Of a DNA stretch of 64,000 nucleotides, positions 21,363 to 32,300 are shown piece after piece. The notes beneath the pieces are model-generated. The model saw nothing but the letters and a program-made list of their open reading frames with translations. It made no database searches and was not told where the DNA came from. The stretch comes from Kribbella sp. NBC_00382 (lineage in GTDB: Bacteria; Actinomycetota; Actinomycetes; Propionibacteriales; Kribbellaceae). The DNA lies in contig NZ_CP107954.1 of the NCBI RefSeq assembly GCF_036067295.1, positions 1 through 64,000 of the forward strand, written 5' to 3'. Every line of letters starts with the position of its first letter. Within the stretch, counting starts at the first letter, position 1. A program made the position numbers and the translations under genes.

Positions 21363-22276
21363 AGCGGCTCCGTCCCGGCACCGACACCGTGGGGCGTCCG
21401 CGGCGGAGTATCAACCCCGCCGGCAGCGGTTACCTGTTCGTCGCGCCGTTCATGCTGGTGTTCGTCGCCATGCTGGTACTGCCGTTGGCCTACGCGGCGT
21501 ACCTGAGCCTGTTCCAGGACCGGCTCATCGGTGGCACCGTCTTCGCCGGCCTGGACAACTACGTCACCGCCCTGCATGACGACCGGCTACTGCGCGGCGT
21601 CGTGCGGGTGGCCGAGTTCTTCGCCTTCCAGGTACCGATCATGCTGGCCATCTCGCTGCTCGCGGCGCTGGCCATCGACAGCGGCCTGTTGCGGTTCGCG
21701 AAGGCCTTCCGGCTCGGCATCTTCCTGCCGTACGCCGTCCCAAGTGTGGTGGCCACGTTGATGTGGGGCTACCTGTACGGACCCGACTTCGGCCCGGTCG
21801 CCCAACTCGCGGACAAGGTCGGCCTGGCCGCACCCAAGTTCCTTACCGACGGCTGGATGCTCGGGTCGATGGCGAACATCGTCACCTGGGAGTTCACCGG
21901 CTACAACATGATCATCCTGTACGCCGCGCTGCGCGCCGTACCGCACGAGCTCTACGAAGCAGCGGCCGTCGACGGCGCCGGTCCGTGGCGGACCGCCTGG
22001 AGCATCAAGATCCCCGCGATCCGTCCCGCGCTGCTGCTCTGCGTGATCTTCTCCGTGATCGGCAGCTTCCAGCTGTTCGCCGAGCCGAACCTGTTGCAGC
22101 GGCTGGCGCCGAGCGTGATCGACAGCGCGTACACGCCGAACCTGTACGCCTACACGCTCGCGTTCACGGGCCAGCAGGTGAACTACGCCGCCGCGGTCTC
22201 GTTCCTGCTCGGTCTGGTGATCGTGGTCGCCTCCTACACCGTGCTGTTCCTGACCAGCCGAAGGAGCAGGCGATGA
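21359..22276 (+). CDS. ABC sugar transporter permease (MalF type)
   Basis: A 305-residue inner-membrane permease with about six membrane segments, starting at LFVAPFMLVFVAMLVLPLAY. The EAA loop that contacts the ATPase reads EAAAVDGAGPWRTAW. A BPD_transp_1-type core covers about residues 75-300. It overlaps its neighbours by 4 bp on both sides. No ATPase gene accompanies it. Confidence 0.93.
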   Translation: MKRLRPGTDTVGRPRRSINPAGSGYLFVAPFMLVFVAMLVLPLAYAAYLSLFQDRLIGGTVFAGLDNYVTALHDDRLLRGVVRVAEFFAFQVPIMLAISLLAALAIDSGLLRFAKAFRLGIFLPYAVPSVVATLMWGYLYGPDFGPVAQLADKVGLAAPKFLTDGWMLGSMANIVTWEFTGYNMIILYAALRAVPHELYEAAAVDGAGPWRTAWSIKIPAIRPALLLCVIFSVIGSFQLFAEPNLLQRLAPSVIDSAYTPNLYAYTLAFTGQQVNYAAAVSFLLGLVIVVASYTVLFLTSRRSRR

Positions 22277-23124
22277 GTGAGCGACGCAGCAAACTGCTGA
22301 TGATCGGCATGGTCGCGCTGTTCGTGTACTTCCTGCTGCCGCTGTTCTGGTTGTTCGTCGCGTCCACGAAGACCACCGGCGATCTGTTCTCCAGCTTCGG
22401 ACTGTGGTTCAGCCATGACTTCTCGCTGTTCAGGAACATCCGCGAGACCGTCACCTACGACGGTGGCGTGTACGCCCGCTGGATGCTCAACACCGTCTTC
22501 TACTCGGTCGTCAGCGCGGGTGGCGCGGCCTTCCTCTGCGCGCTCGGTGGCTACGGGTTCGCGAAGTACCGGTTCCGCGGCAACGGCGCGATGTTCGCGC
22601 TCGTGCTCGGATCCATCATGGTGCCGACGACCGCGCTCGCGATCCCGACGTACCTGCTGTTCAGCAAGGTCGGCCTGGTGAACAGTCCGTGGGCGATCAT
22701 CCTGCCGTCGCTGGTCAGCCCGTTCGGCCTGTACCTGATGCGGATCTACGCCCAGGACGCGATCCCGGACGGCATCATCGAGGCGGCCCGGATCGACGGT
22801 GCGAGCGAGTTCCGGATCTTCTTCCAGGTGGCACTGCGGATGCTCGCGCCCGGCCTGGTCACGGTGCTGCTGTTCACGCTGGTGGCCACCTGGAACAACT
22901 ACTTCCTGCCGCTGATCATGCTCAACAACCCCAAGCTCTACCCGGTCACGGTCGGCTTGGCCGCGTGGTCGTCCCAGTCCGTCGGCGGTGGCGGCTCGAC
23001 CGGGGCGCTGCTGTCCTCGGTCGTCACGGGCTCACTGCTGTCCGTCATTCCGTTGATCGCCGCGTTCTTGCTGCTGCAGCGGTACTGGCAGTCCGGCCTG
23101 TCGGCCGGCGGCGTCAAGGGCTGA
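22273..23124 (+). CDS. ABC sugar transporter permease (MalG type)
   Basis: A 283-residue permease with about six membrane segments. The EAA loop reads EAARIDGASEFRIFFQVALR, and the segment PTTALAIPTYLLFSKVGL is typical of MalG proteins. It overlaps the preceding permease in ATGA and ends 26 bp before the GH42 gene. With its partner it forms the membrane channel of the importer. Confidence 0.93.
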   Translation: MSERRSKLLMIGMVALFVYFLLPLFWLFVASTKTTGDLFSSFGLWFSHDFSLFRNIRETVTYDGGVYARWMLNTVFYSVVSAGGAAFLCALGGYGFAKYRFRGNGAMFALVLGSIMVPTTALAIPTYLLFSKVGLVNSPWAIILPSLVSPFGLYLMRIYAQDAIPDGIIEAARIDGASEFRIFFQVALRMLAPGLVTVLLFTLVATWNNYFLPLIMLNNPKLYPVTVGLAAWSSQSVGGGGSTGALLSSVVTGSLLSVIPLIAAFLLLQRYWQSGLSAGGVKG

Positions 23125-23150
23125 CTCCCTTCTACCATTGGAGAAACACT

Positions 23151-25205
23151 GTGCAGCAACGTGTGCTCTTCGGAGCTGCGTACTACCACGAGTACCAGCC
23201 GCACGACCGGCTCGAGCAGGATCTCGACCTGATGGCCGCGGCCCGGTTCTCGGTGATCCGGGTCGGTGAGTCGGTGTGGTCGACCTGGGAGCCGGAGAAC
23301 GGGCGGTTCGACCTCGACTGGCTGCAGCCCGTCCTCGACGGGGCGCACGCTCGTGGCATCGGAGTGCTGCTGGGCACTCCGACGTACGCCGTACCGCCCT
23401 GGCTGGTGCGGCTCTACCCGGAGATCACGGGTGAGCGGAAGACGGGGCAGCGGATCGGCTGGGGTGCCCGGCAGGAGGTCGACTTCACCCACCCGGCCTT
23501 CCGATTCCACGCGGAGCGGGTGATCCGCCAGATCATCGGCCGGTACGCCGGCCATCCGGCGGTGCTCGGGTTCCAGGTCGACAACGAGCCAGGGAACGAG
23601 TTGCTCCACAACCACGGGGTGTTCCAGCGGTTCGTGGATTGGCTGCGGCACAAGTACGGCGACGTCCAGACCCTCAACGACGAGTGGGGGCTCGTCTACT
23701 GGTCACACCGGCTGTCGGACTGGGCCGACCTGTGGACACCGGACGGCAATATCCAGCCGCAGTACGACGTCGCGTGGCGGCAGTTCCAGGCGGACCAGAC
23801 GACGGAGTTCATCGGCTGGCAGGCCGACATCGTCCGCGAGTACGCTCGCCCGGACCAGTTCGTCACCACCTGCATCTCCTATGACCGTCCTGCCGTGGCC
23901 GACGACGACCTGGTCCGCCGGCTCGACGTGACAGCGGGCAACCCGTACTACGCGATGCAGGACGGGCTCCTCCAACCCCCGGCGCCCTCGGCCCACCAGA
24001 GCTGGACCACCACCGGGACCTGGGCGCTCTACCTCAGCGCGGACCGGATGTACTCGTCACAGCAACGCCCGTTCCTCGTCACCGAGACGAACGCGAACTC
24101 CATCGGCGCCCCCTGGGACAACCGGCCGGCGTACGACGGTCAATGGAGGCAGGCGGCGTGGGCACTCATCTCACGCGGGGCGAAGATGATCGAGTACTGG
24201 CACTGGCACACCTTGCACTTCGGCGCAGAGACGTACTGGGGTGGTGTGCTCCCCCACAGCGGTGTGCCCGGCCGCACGTACCAGGAGGTCGCCCAACTGG
24301 GCGCCGAGCTCGAGGCGGCCGGCTCGCTGGTGGTCGACCTGACGCCTGACAGCGATGTGACGATGCTGTACTCGCTGCCGAGCAAGTGGCTCATGCAGAA
24401 GTACCCGCCGCTGTCGAAGGAGGACGGCAGCCCGGATGACCGCTCGTACCACGGTCTCTTCGATCCCTTCTATCGTGGAGCGTTCGAGGCGGGTCTGCAG
24501 GTGCGTGTGCTGCATGCCAGCCAGTTCACCGGCGCCGATTCGGTCGCACAGCACGCGGTGCTCGTCGTACCGGGGCTATATCTGGCCGACGACGCCTTGC
24601 TGGAGCAGTTGGTCGCGTACGCCGAAGCCGGGGGCCACCTGGTCGTCGGGCCGCGCACGGGTTACGCGGACGAGGAGGCACGGGCCCGGACCGCCACCAT
24701 GCCCGCCGGACTCGCACAAGCGGCAGGAGTCGCGTACGACGAGTACAGCAACCTCAGTGCTGACGTGCCGGTCAACGGCGTAGGTCTGGACCTTGGCGAT
24801 GACGCAGCGGCCACTCGGTGGGCGGACGGGCTACGTGTCGATGGCGCCGAGGTACTGGCGGGCTATGACCATCCCCACTTCGGACGGTGGCCGACGATCA
24901 CCACTCGCGTGCATGGCTCCGGCCGGATCACGTATGTGGGCACGGTTCCCAATCCCGCACTGGCCGCTGCCCTGTTCCGGTGGATCCAGCCCGCGGCATG
25001 GACTGGGCTGCCGAGCAGTGTGAGCGTCACTTCCGCTACCGGTGCCGACGGGCAACGCCTCCGGTTCGTCCACAACTGGTCCTGGGACACCGTCACCATC
25101 GACCTGCCGCACGCCGTTCACGACGTACTGGCGGATGCCGCGACAGACGACAAACTGACTCTCGGTCCGTGGGACGTCCGGGTGCTGCTCGATCCACCCC
25201 AGTAA
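23151..25205 (+). CDS. Beta-galactosidase, glycoside hydrolase family 42
   Basis: A 684-residue GH42 enzyme without a signal peptide, so probably cytoplasmic. The order is: a (beta/alpha)8 barrel from residue 1 to about 390 (FGAAYYHEYQPHDRLEQDL at the start, acid/base glutamate E146 in VDNEPG, nucleophile E312 in LVTETNA), a class I glutamine-amidotransferase-like trimerisation domain (about 400-610), and a small beta domain. The GTG start has GGAGAA upstream. As the last gene of the importer operon it should hydrolyse imported galactosides; arabinosides are an alternative in this family. Confidence 0.92.
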   Translation: MQQRVLFGAAYYHEYQPHDRLEQDLDLMAAARFSVIRVGESVWSTWEPENGRFDLDWLQPVLDGAHARGIGVLLGTPTYAVPPWLVRLYPEITGERKTGQRIGWGARQEVDFTHPAFRFHAERVIRQIIGRYAGHPAVLGFQVDNEPGNELLHNHGVFQRFVDWLRHKYGDVQTLNDEWGLVYWSHRLSDWADLWTPDGNIQPQYDVAWRQFQADQTTEFIGWQADIVREYARPDQFVTTCISYDRPAVADDDLVRRLDVTAGNPYYAMQDGLLQPPAPSAHQSWTTTGTWALYLSADRMYSSQQRPFLVTETNANSIGAPWDNRPAYDGQWRQAAWALISRGAKMIEYWHWHTLHFGAETYWGGVLPHSGVPGRTYQEVAQLGAELEAAGSLVVDLTPDSDVTMLYSLPSKWLMQKYPPLSKEDGSPDDRSYHGLFDPFYRGAFEAGLQVRVLHASQFTGADSVAQHAVLVVPGLYLADDALLEQLVAYAEAGGHLVVGPRTGYADEEARARTATMPAGLAQAAGVAYDEYSNLSADVPVNGVGLDLGDDAAATRWADGLRVDGAEVLAGYDHPHFGRWPTITTRVHGSGRITYVGTVPNPALAAALFRWIQPAAWTGLPSSVSVTSATGADGQRLRFVHNWSWDTVTIDLPHAVHDVLADAATDDKLTLGPWDVRVLLDPPQ

Positions 25206-25230
25206 CACCAACCGTCGGCACTGGCGCGGC

Positions 25231-25764
25231 TCAGAGCACCCGGGCTGCGATCGTCCGGGCGCAGTCGATCGACTCCGTCGTGCCAGTGTCGACCTCTACG
25301 TCGTAGACCACACCCTCATGCACGACCGAGGCCTGCAACTCAGCCATGCCGCCGGTACGGTCGCCGCGGGCAATCTCGCGGCCGGCCGCGATCTCCGGGG
25401 CGCAGCGGACGCCTACCCACAGCACTTCGAGGCCGTCCAACTGCGTGCGCACTCTGGCTTGTGAGGCGGCACCGCTCAGGAAAACGTCGTCGAAGATGAT
25501 TCGGGCGCCGGCGCGGGCCATGGCGGCGACGCCGGCCATCCAGGCTGCTTCGATCTCGCGGAAGCCGGCGCCTACCTCGACCTCGCCACCCGAGCCGAAC
25601 GCGATGCCGGACCCCGAATCCAGCAGGCCGGGCGGCAGCGCGTCGACCAGATCATCGACGCCGAGGCTGATCCACGGCTGCGGCAGCACCGCCTTCAAGC
25701 AGCGCGCGATGCCTGTCTTGCCGGAGCTCGATCCGCCGTTCAAGACGATCACTTGGGTAGCCAC
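25231..25764 (-). CDS. Chloramphenicol 3-O-phosphotransferase homologue
   Basis: A 177-residue P-loop kinase. It shows the Walker A motif GGSSSGKT (10-17), the catalytic-base aspartate D37 in [19 protein letters not shown] in the middle, and VLWVGVRC plus [14 protein letters not shown] towards the end. From memory these match the chloramphenicol phosphotransferase of Streptomyces venezuelae over nearly the whole length. The producer enzyme inactivates the drug at the 3-hydroxyl. Here no chloramphenicol biosynthesis genes are near, so the natural substrate is uncertain. It is convergent with the GH42 gene and divergent from the acetyltransferase. Confidence 0.85.
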   Translation of the reverse strand: MATQVIVLNGGSSSGKTGIARCLKAVLPQPWISLGVDDLVDALPPGLLDSGSGIAFGSGGEVEVGAGFREIEAAWMAGVAAMARAGARIIFDDVFLSGAASQARVRTQLDGLEVLWVGVRCAPEIAAGREIARGDRTGGMAELQASVVHEGVVYDVEVDTGTTESIDCARTIAARVL

Positions 25765-25821
25765 CGAGCCGATTCTGCCAGCTAAGCTATCTGCAAGTCA
25801 GTCGCATTTAGGGAGGCAGCG

Positions 25822-26340
25822 GTGGAGTACAGGGTGATCGACCCGGAGGCGGTTTCGGACCCGGAGTTGCGGGCGGATCTGCTGGACACCTGGATCGCTG
25901 CGACCGATGCGGGCGGCAGTGTCGGGTTCACCGCGCCGGCCCCGGTGAACCTGGTTGCCGAGACGCTCGATGCAGCGCTCGAGCGGGTTGCTGCGGGCAA
26001 GGATCTGCTCGGCGTCCTGCACAACGGCGACCGGTACGTCGGTATGGGGCTGCTGGTCAGCAGGGGCAGCGCGCTCAACCTTCACTGGCGGACAGTGCTC
26101 CGCGTCATGGTGCATCCGAAGTACCAGGGTGCGGGCGCCGGTGCTGTGTTGATGAACGGACTCAGGCAGTCCGCGGTAGAACTCGGGCTGGAGCAGCTGC
26201 AGCTGACCATCCGCGACGGGAACAGCCTGGAGGCGTTCTACGGCAAGCTCGGCTACCGGGTCGTCGGCAGCCACCCCCGCGCAGTACGGGTCGCACCGGA
26301 CGACTACCGCGACGAACTGATGCTGGTCACGGACCTCTAG
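25822..26340 (+). CDS. GNAT-family N-acetyltransferase
   Basis: A 172-residue acetyltransferase. The acetyl-CoA site lies in VMVHPKYQGAGAGAVLMNGL (about 94-113), followed by LGLEQLQLTIRDGNSLEAFYGKLGYRVVG, the usual GNAT motif B. The GTG start at 25822 has GGGAGG 5 nt upstream. The substrate is unknown. It is convergent with the large surface-protein gene, with a shared terminator between them. Confidence 0.9.
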   Translation: MEYRVIDPEAVSDPELRADLLDTWIAATDAGGSVGFTAPAPVNLVAETLDAALERVAAGKDLLGVLHNGDRYVGMGLLVSRGSALNLHWRTVLRVMVHPKYQGAGAGAVLMNGLRQSAVELGLEQLQLTIRDGNSLEAFYGKLGYRVVGSHPRAVRVAPDDYRDELMLVTDL

Positions 26341-26345
26341 CGCGG

Positions 26346-26380
26346 CGCCGGGTCCCGCTTCCCAGTAGCAGGACCCGGCG
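26346..26380. terminator. Bidirectional terminator
   Basis: A 10-bp perfect stem CGCCGGGTCC / GGACCCGGCG with a 15-nt loop lies between the convergent acetyltransferase and surface-protein genes. The plus-strand side is followed by ATTTTT about 10 nt later. Confidence 0.65.
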
Positions 26381-26388
26381 GTTCCCCA

Positions 26389-29300
26389 CTATTTTTGGCG
26401 GCCCCGGCGGGCTATGCCCAGCAAGGTGACGCCCAGACCGACCAGCAACAACGCCAGCGTGAGGAGCAGTACCGACGGGCCACCGGTGTCCGGTAGTGCG
26501 GTCCTGTCCAGGCTGGCCTGCGCGGCCGGCTGAGCCCCGATGGTCACCTTCACCTGCGAGTCCACTGTCACGCCATCCGTGTCAGTGACCCGGTACGACT
26601 GCTTCGCCGCACCGATGAAGCCCCGCTCCGGAACGAGCCTGATCGTCCCGTCGGTACCGACCGTCCAGACTCCGACGTCCGGTACATCCACCCGCTTCCC
26701 ACAGGTGGCCGGCCCGGTGGCCAGGCAGACACTGCCCGGGTCCCAGGCCGCGCCCTGAGTCGCGGCGTCGTTCAGGAGGGGGTTGACGACCACCGGGTTG
26801 CCAGAGCTGCCGGTACCGCTGTCCGGGATGGCCTTCGACGCGCTGGGAGCACCGACGGTGATCTCCAGGCGTGCCGTGTCCGACGTCCCGTTCGCATCGG
26901 TCACCCGATAGGTGAGCGATCTGGTGGTACCGGCAAAGCCCTTCACCGGGGTGTATCCGACGGTGCTGTCCGGGCGGGCGGTGAAGCTGCCCTCGTCCTT
27001 GATCGTCACCGAAGTCTTGTCCTTGCCGTCGGCCGGGTCGCGCAACACGACCGAGGTGGGAACCAGGGGCGCCGACGGATCGCCGGCCTTGTCGTTGCCG
27101 AGCACCGGCACGCTGACAGCCTGCCCGTACTGCGTAGTCGCACTGTCGTCCGCGGCGACAGGCCGGACGGGAAGCACTGTCACCGATACCGTCGAGCGGG
27201 CCGCGTTGCGGTTGCTGTCCTTCACCTCGTACGCCGCCGGCCGCGCGCTGCCCACGAACGCCTTGACCGGGTTGAAGGTCAACTTGCCATCAGCAACCGT
27301 ATAGGTGCCTTGGTCAAGGACCGTCACCTTGTCGACCAGGTTGCCCGAGGCATCGACCAGGAGGAGCGTGGCGGGGTCGAGGGTCGCGCCGGCTCCTGGC
27401 TTGTCGTTGGCCAGCGGGTCGACGGTGACCACGACGTGTTGCTTGGTCTTCGCGACATCGGGCAACGCGACCGGCTTCGCACTGACGGTCACCACGAGGG
27501 TCGCAGTACCGGCGCTGCCGTTCTTGTCGCTGACTTGGTAGGTCACGGGCGTCGTCGGGCCGACCCAGCCACCCCAGGGCAGCAGGCGGATCCCGCCGTC
27601 GGGCTGGACGGTGTAGGTGCCTTGGCCCTCGACGCGGAGGCTCGTCACCGGGTCGCCGGTCGCGAAGTCGATCAGCCGGACGCTGGCGGGGTCGAGCGGT
27701 GCGGTGGCGTCACCGGGCTTGTCGTTCGTCAGTACCGGCACGGTGATCGGGGTGTCGAAGGCGGTCGTGGCCGTGTCGTTGGTCGGGTCGGGGACGATCG
27801 GGGTGACCGTCACGGTGACTGTCGACATCGCCTTGTTCTTGGCCGTGTCCGCTACCTGATAGGCGATCGAGCTCGGCCCGCTGAAGGTCGGTACCGGGTC
27901 GAAGGTGATCTTGCCCGTCAGGGCGTCGACCTTGTAGGTGCCCTGGCCGGTGATCGTCGCGGTCTTGGCCCAGGCCTTGCCGTCGTACAACTGGACCGTG
28001 GTCTTGTCGAGTTCGGCCTCGGTGCCCGGCTCGTCGTTGGCGAGCGGATCGACTTGGGTGTTGAGGTTCTGCTTCGTCGTACCGGTGTCAGGCTTGGCCT
28101 CCGGGCCCTTGCCGACGGTGACGAAGAGCAGGCCGTCGGCCGGTGTGCCGTTGGTGTCGCTGACCCGGTACGTCGCCGGCGTGGTCATGCCCTGGAAGTC
28201 CTTGACCGGGGCGAAGGTGATCGAGCCGTCCGGCTTGGTGGTGTAGGTGCCCTCGCCGGGTTGCGTGATCGTCTGCTGGTACTTCGTCGCGTCGGCCGGG
28301 TCCTGCAGCAGCAGGCTCTTGGGAACCAGCGGGGCGCTCGGGTCGCCGGGCTTGTCGTTGGTCAGCACGTTCAGCGTGATCGGCTGGTTGAACGCTGTGA
28401 TCGCCGAGTCGTCGACGGTGAACGGCTGGATCGCGGTGACCTCGACCCCGAGTGTCGACGACGCAGTGTTGTGCTGCGAGTCGGTCACCTTGTACTGGAT
28501 CAGGCTGCCGTCTCCGTGGAAGGCCGGGAGCGGGTCGAACTGGATCGCGCCGCTCGTCTGCACTTCGTAGGTGCCCTGGCCGGGAACCGTCAGCTTCTTG
28601 GTGAAGACGGCCGGGGCCGCGGGCAGTTCGGGTGAGGCGATGACCACCGACGAGGGGTCGAGCTTGGCGCCGGTACCGGGTTCGTCGTTCTTCAGGACGT
28701 CAACGGTGGTGGTGATGTTCTGCAGGGTGGACGCGTTGTCGGGTTGCGCGGACGGCGGCAGTCCGACGGTGATCCAGACCGTGGCGGTCGCTGTCGTTCC
28801 GTTGTCATCGGCAACTTGGTACGTCAGCGCGGTACCGGGTCCGCTGAATCCCGCTGTTGGCTCGAAGGCGATGACGCCGGCTCGTGCGGTGTAGATGCCT
28901 TCTTCGGGGATCGTCACGACGGACTTGAACAGCCCGTCGGCGGGATCCTTCAGTTGGAGGCTGCCGATGACGAGCGGCGCGCTCAGGTCGCCGGGCTTGT
29001 CGTTGGCGAGCACCTTGACCGTCGCGGTCACGCCGTACGGCGAGGTGGCGGTGTCGTCCTCGGCCGTCGGAACGATCGGGGCCACCGCGATCGTGATGGT
29101 CGAGCGCGTCGCCTGGTCGAACCAGTCGGAGACCCGGTACTTCAGCGTCGTCGCCGTACCGGTGAAGGCCGGCAGCGGGTCGAAGCCGACGGTGCCGTCG
29201 GGGTTCACGTGGTAGGTGCCCTGGTCCGCGACCGTGACGACCTTCTTCAGCGAACCGTCGGCCGGATCGATCAGTACGACGCTCACTGGGTCGAGGCCGG

Positions 29301-32300
29301 TGCCTTCGCCGGGCTCGTCGTTGGCCAGCGGGTCGATGGTGACCGGGTTGTCCTGCTTGGTGGTCGCGGTGTCCGGCTTCGCGGTCGGTGGTGGCGGCTT
29401 CGCGACGGTGATCGTCAGCGTCGCCGTCGCTCGCGTGCCGTTGACGTCCGAGACTGTGTAGGTCAGCGGCGTCGCGACCCCGGTGTACGTCGGCAGCGGG
29501 TCGAACTGCACGTCGCCGTCGGCCACCACCTTGAAGGTCGCTTCACCGTCGACGACGACGGTCGACTTGGGCTGATGCGTCATCGGGTCGATCAGCTTGA
29601 CGCTGCTCGGCACCAACGGGACGGCCGGATCACCTGCGGTGTCGTTCGAGAGCACGTGCACGGTCACGTTCTGGTCGTACGGCGTACTGGCGGTGTCGTC
29701 CGTCGCGTCCGGCTGCACCTTGGTGACCTCGAGGGTCAGCGTCGCCTTGCCGATCGCACCGTTGCCGTCGGCCACTTGATAGGTGATCGGCGTCGCGTGG
29801 CCGCTGAACGTGGGGACGGACTCGAACAGCACCCGGCCGTCCGGTTTCACCGTGTACTTGCCCTGGCCGGCGACGACGATGCTGGTGGCCGGGTCGCCGG
29901 CCGCTGTTGCTGCGGGCATCGGCAACGGGGTCGACGGCGTGGGTGACTTGGTGGCGGCTGTGATCGTCGCCGGGGTCGGCGGGATCAGCCGGAGGGTGCC
30001 CGGTACGAGCGCCGAGCCGGTCGGTCCGGGCTTGTCGTTGTCTAGTACCGGGACGAAGATCGAGCCGCCCTGCAGCAGGGTCGTCTTGTCCGGGTTGGCA
30101 ACGGGCGGGCCGGGCTCGTCGACCGAGACGGTGAGCTGGGCGCGGGCGGCGGTGCCGTTCTTGTCGAGGACCTGATAGGTCAACGGAGTCGTGACGCCTT
30201 GGAAACCCTGGACCGGCTCGAAGGTCACCTTGCCGTCAGCAACCACATAGTCGCCCTGGCGCGCGACCGTCACCTGGTCGACGAGCTTGCCGTCCGCAGG
30301 GTCGACCAGCTTGAGAGTGGCCGGGTTCAGCGGCGCCTCGGGTGAGCCGGGCAGGTCGTTGTCGAGGACTGAGATGACGACGTTGGTGTCGAACGGGGTA
30401 CTGACCGAGTCGCCGAGTGCCTTCGGCGTGATCGGGGTGACGGTGACCGCGATGGTCGACTCGGCGACCTGGCGGGTGCTATCGGTGACCCGGTAGCCGA
30501 GGGTCGTCGCGACGCCGGTGAACTGCGGCAGCGGCAGGAAGTCGACGGTGCCGTCGGGCTTCACGACGTAGGTGCCTTCGCCGGGGACGATCACCTTTTT
30601 CTTGAAGGTGTCGGCGGCTGCGGTGGTGAAGGCCTTGTCGGCCGGGTCGCGTAGTACGACGGAGGTGGGGTCGAGGGTGACGCCGGGGGCCGGGCGGTCG
30701 TTGGCTAGCGGGGTCAGGGCGATGCTGACGTTCTGTTGGGTGGATGCCTTGTCGGGGACGGCCACCGGCTTCGCGGGGAGCGCGACTGTGATGGTCAGCT
30801 TCGCGGTGGCGGTCGTGCCGTTGGTGTCGGCGATTCGGTAGGTGACGGGTTTGCCTGGGCCGACGAAACCGGGGACCGGCTCGAAGGTGATCTGGCCGTC
30901 GGGCTTGGCGACGTACTTGCCCTCGGCCACGACGTTGACCATGACGCCGCACTTGTTGGCGTCGACGAGGCAGAGGGAGCCGGGCTTCAGCGGGCTGGCC
31001 GGGTCGCCGGGGCGGTCGTTGCCCAGGACATCGGTCGTCAGGTCTTCGTTGTACGGCGTGGTCGCGGTGTCGTCGAGGGCGATCGGCGGGGGTGGGGGCG
31101 CGATGACGAGTGGATAGTCCTCGACCTCGCCGCTGTCCGTGGCGCCCGTTGGCTTCTCTACCTGGGTTGTCGCGGAGCCGGTGCGGACCCGGGCGTACGT
31201 AGTACCGGCGGTTAGTTTGGGGAGGGCTGACCAGGTGAGGGTGGCGGCGGCTTGGCCGGCGGTGAAGGTGGCGCAGGCTCGCTCTGCTGGGTCGAACTTG
31301 CCGTTCTGGTTCAGGTCGAGCCAGCCGCAGACTCGGCCGGGCTTACTTGCTCCGGTAAGGGCGACTGTGGCTGTGTAGTCCTTGGCCACGGTCGCGAGTG
31401 GCTTGAGGGTGACGCCGTCGTCGGCCTGGTCCTGGGTCGTGGGGCCGGCGGTGCCGTTGCCGATGGTTGCGTTGTCCTCGGTCGCGTCGTCGCCCAGGCG
31501 CAGGTCGCCGAGGACCGACCAGGCGGCGCCGTACGAGTTCGGCGCGTCGCCGAAGTCCTCGCCGATGGAGGCTACGAGGGAGAACGCGTCGGCGGAGGAG
31601 GGGGTGTTGAACGCGGGAAGTTTTGCGTTCTTGGTGAAGACGGCGGTGAGGTCGAAGGTGATCGACTTGGCGACACCGTTGACCTTGACCGAGCCGCAGG
31701 CCGCGGTGGCCGCCGAGTCGGGGCCTTCGCCGGTATCGGTGTTGATGCAGTTCGGGCCGGCGTCGGGGTTGAGGGCGGTGATCGTGTCGCTGCTGACGGC
31801 CAGGTTGTTGCCTTGGCCTACCTTCGTCAGGCTGAGCCCGGCGGTCGTGAGTTTGAGGACCGAGTGGAGCTCGGACTGGCCGCTGGTCCGGCCGTTGGTG
31901 GTTTCGGTGGCTGCGCCGCCGAGCCCGGCCAAGTGCAGGATCGGGTTGCGGACGGGCTGCGAGAAGGTGATCGTCAGCGAGCCACGGCTGCCGCAGGTGC
32001 CGATCGCGGCGCAGGTGCCGGTGTTGACGAGCAGGTCCTGGGCCGGCGTGGTGCGCGCGATGGCTGGGTCGTAGGTCTTCGCCGTACTGCCGCGGACGCC
32101 GGCGGTGGTTGCGTCGAGCAACTCGGTCTGGCCGGTGACGGTGATCGACTGAGTGAGGCCGGATCCCGGCATCGTCGCGGTCGCTGTGTTGCCCTGGGCA
32201 AAGGGGGCCGACGGCACCTGGTACGCCGAAGCCGTGCCGGAAGCCAGCACGGTGAGACTGAGAACAGTGACGACGGCGGGCAGCCGATGGCCGGACCTCG

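Noticed and set aside
22689-23150. N-terminal extension of the GH42 frame back to 22689
   Set aside because: It overlaps the MalG-type permease completely, has low-complexity composition, and the GTG at 23151 has a good ribosome site and matches the family start.
26500-31085. Plus-strand ORFs opposite the surface-protein repeats, some with recurrent words
   Set aside because: Their repetition is the mirror of the real repeats on the minus strand, and they lack ribosome sites and any consistent protein pattern.
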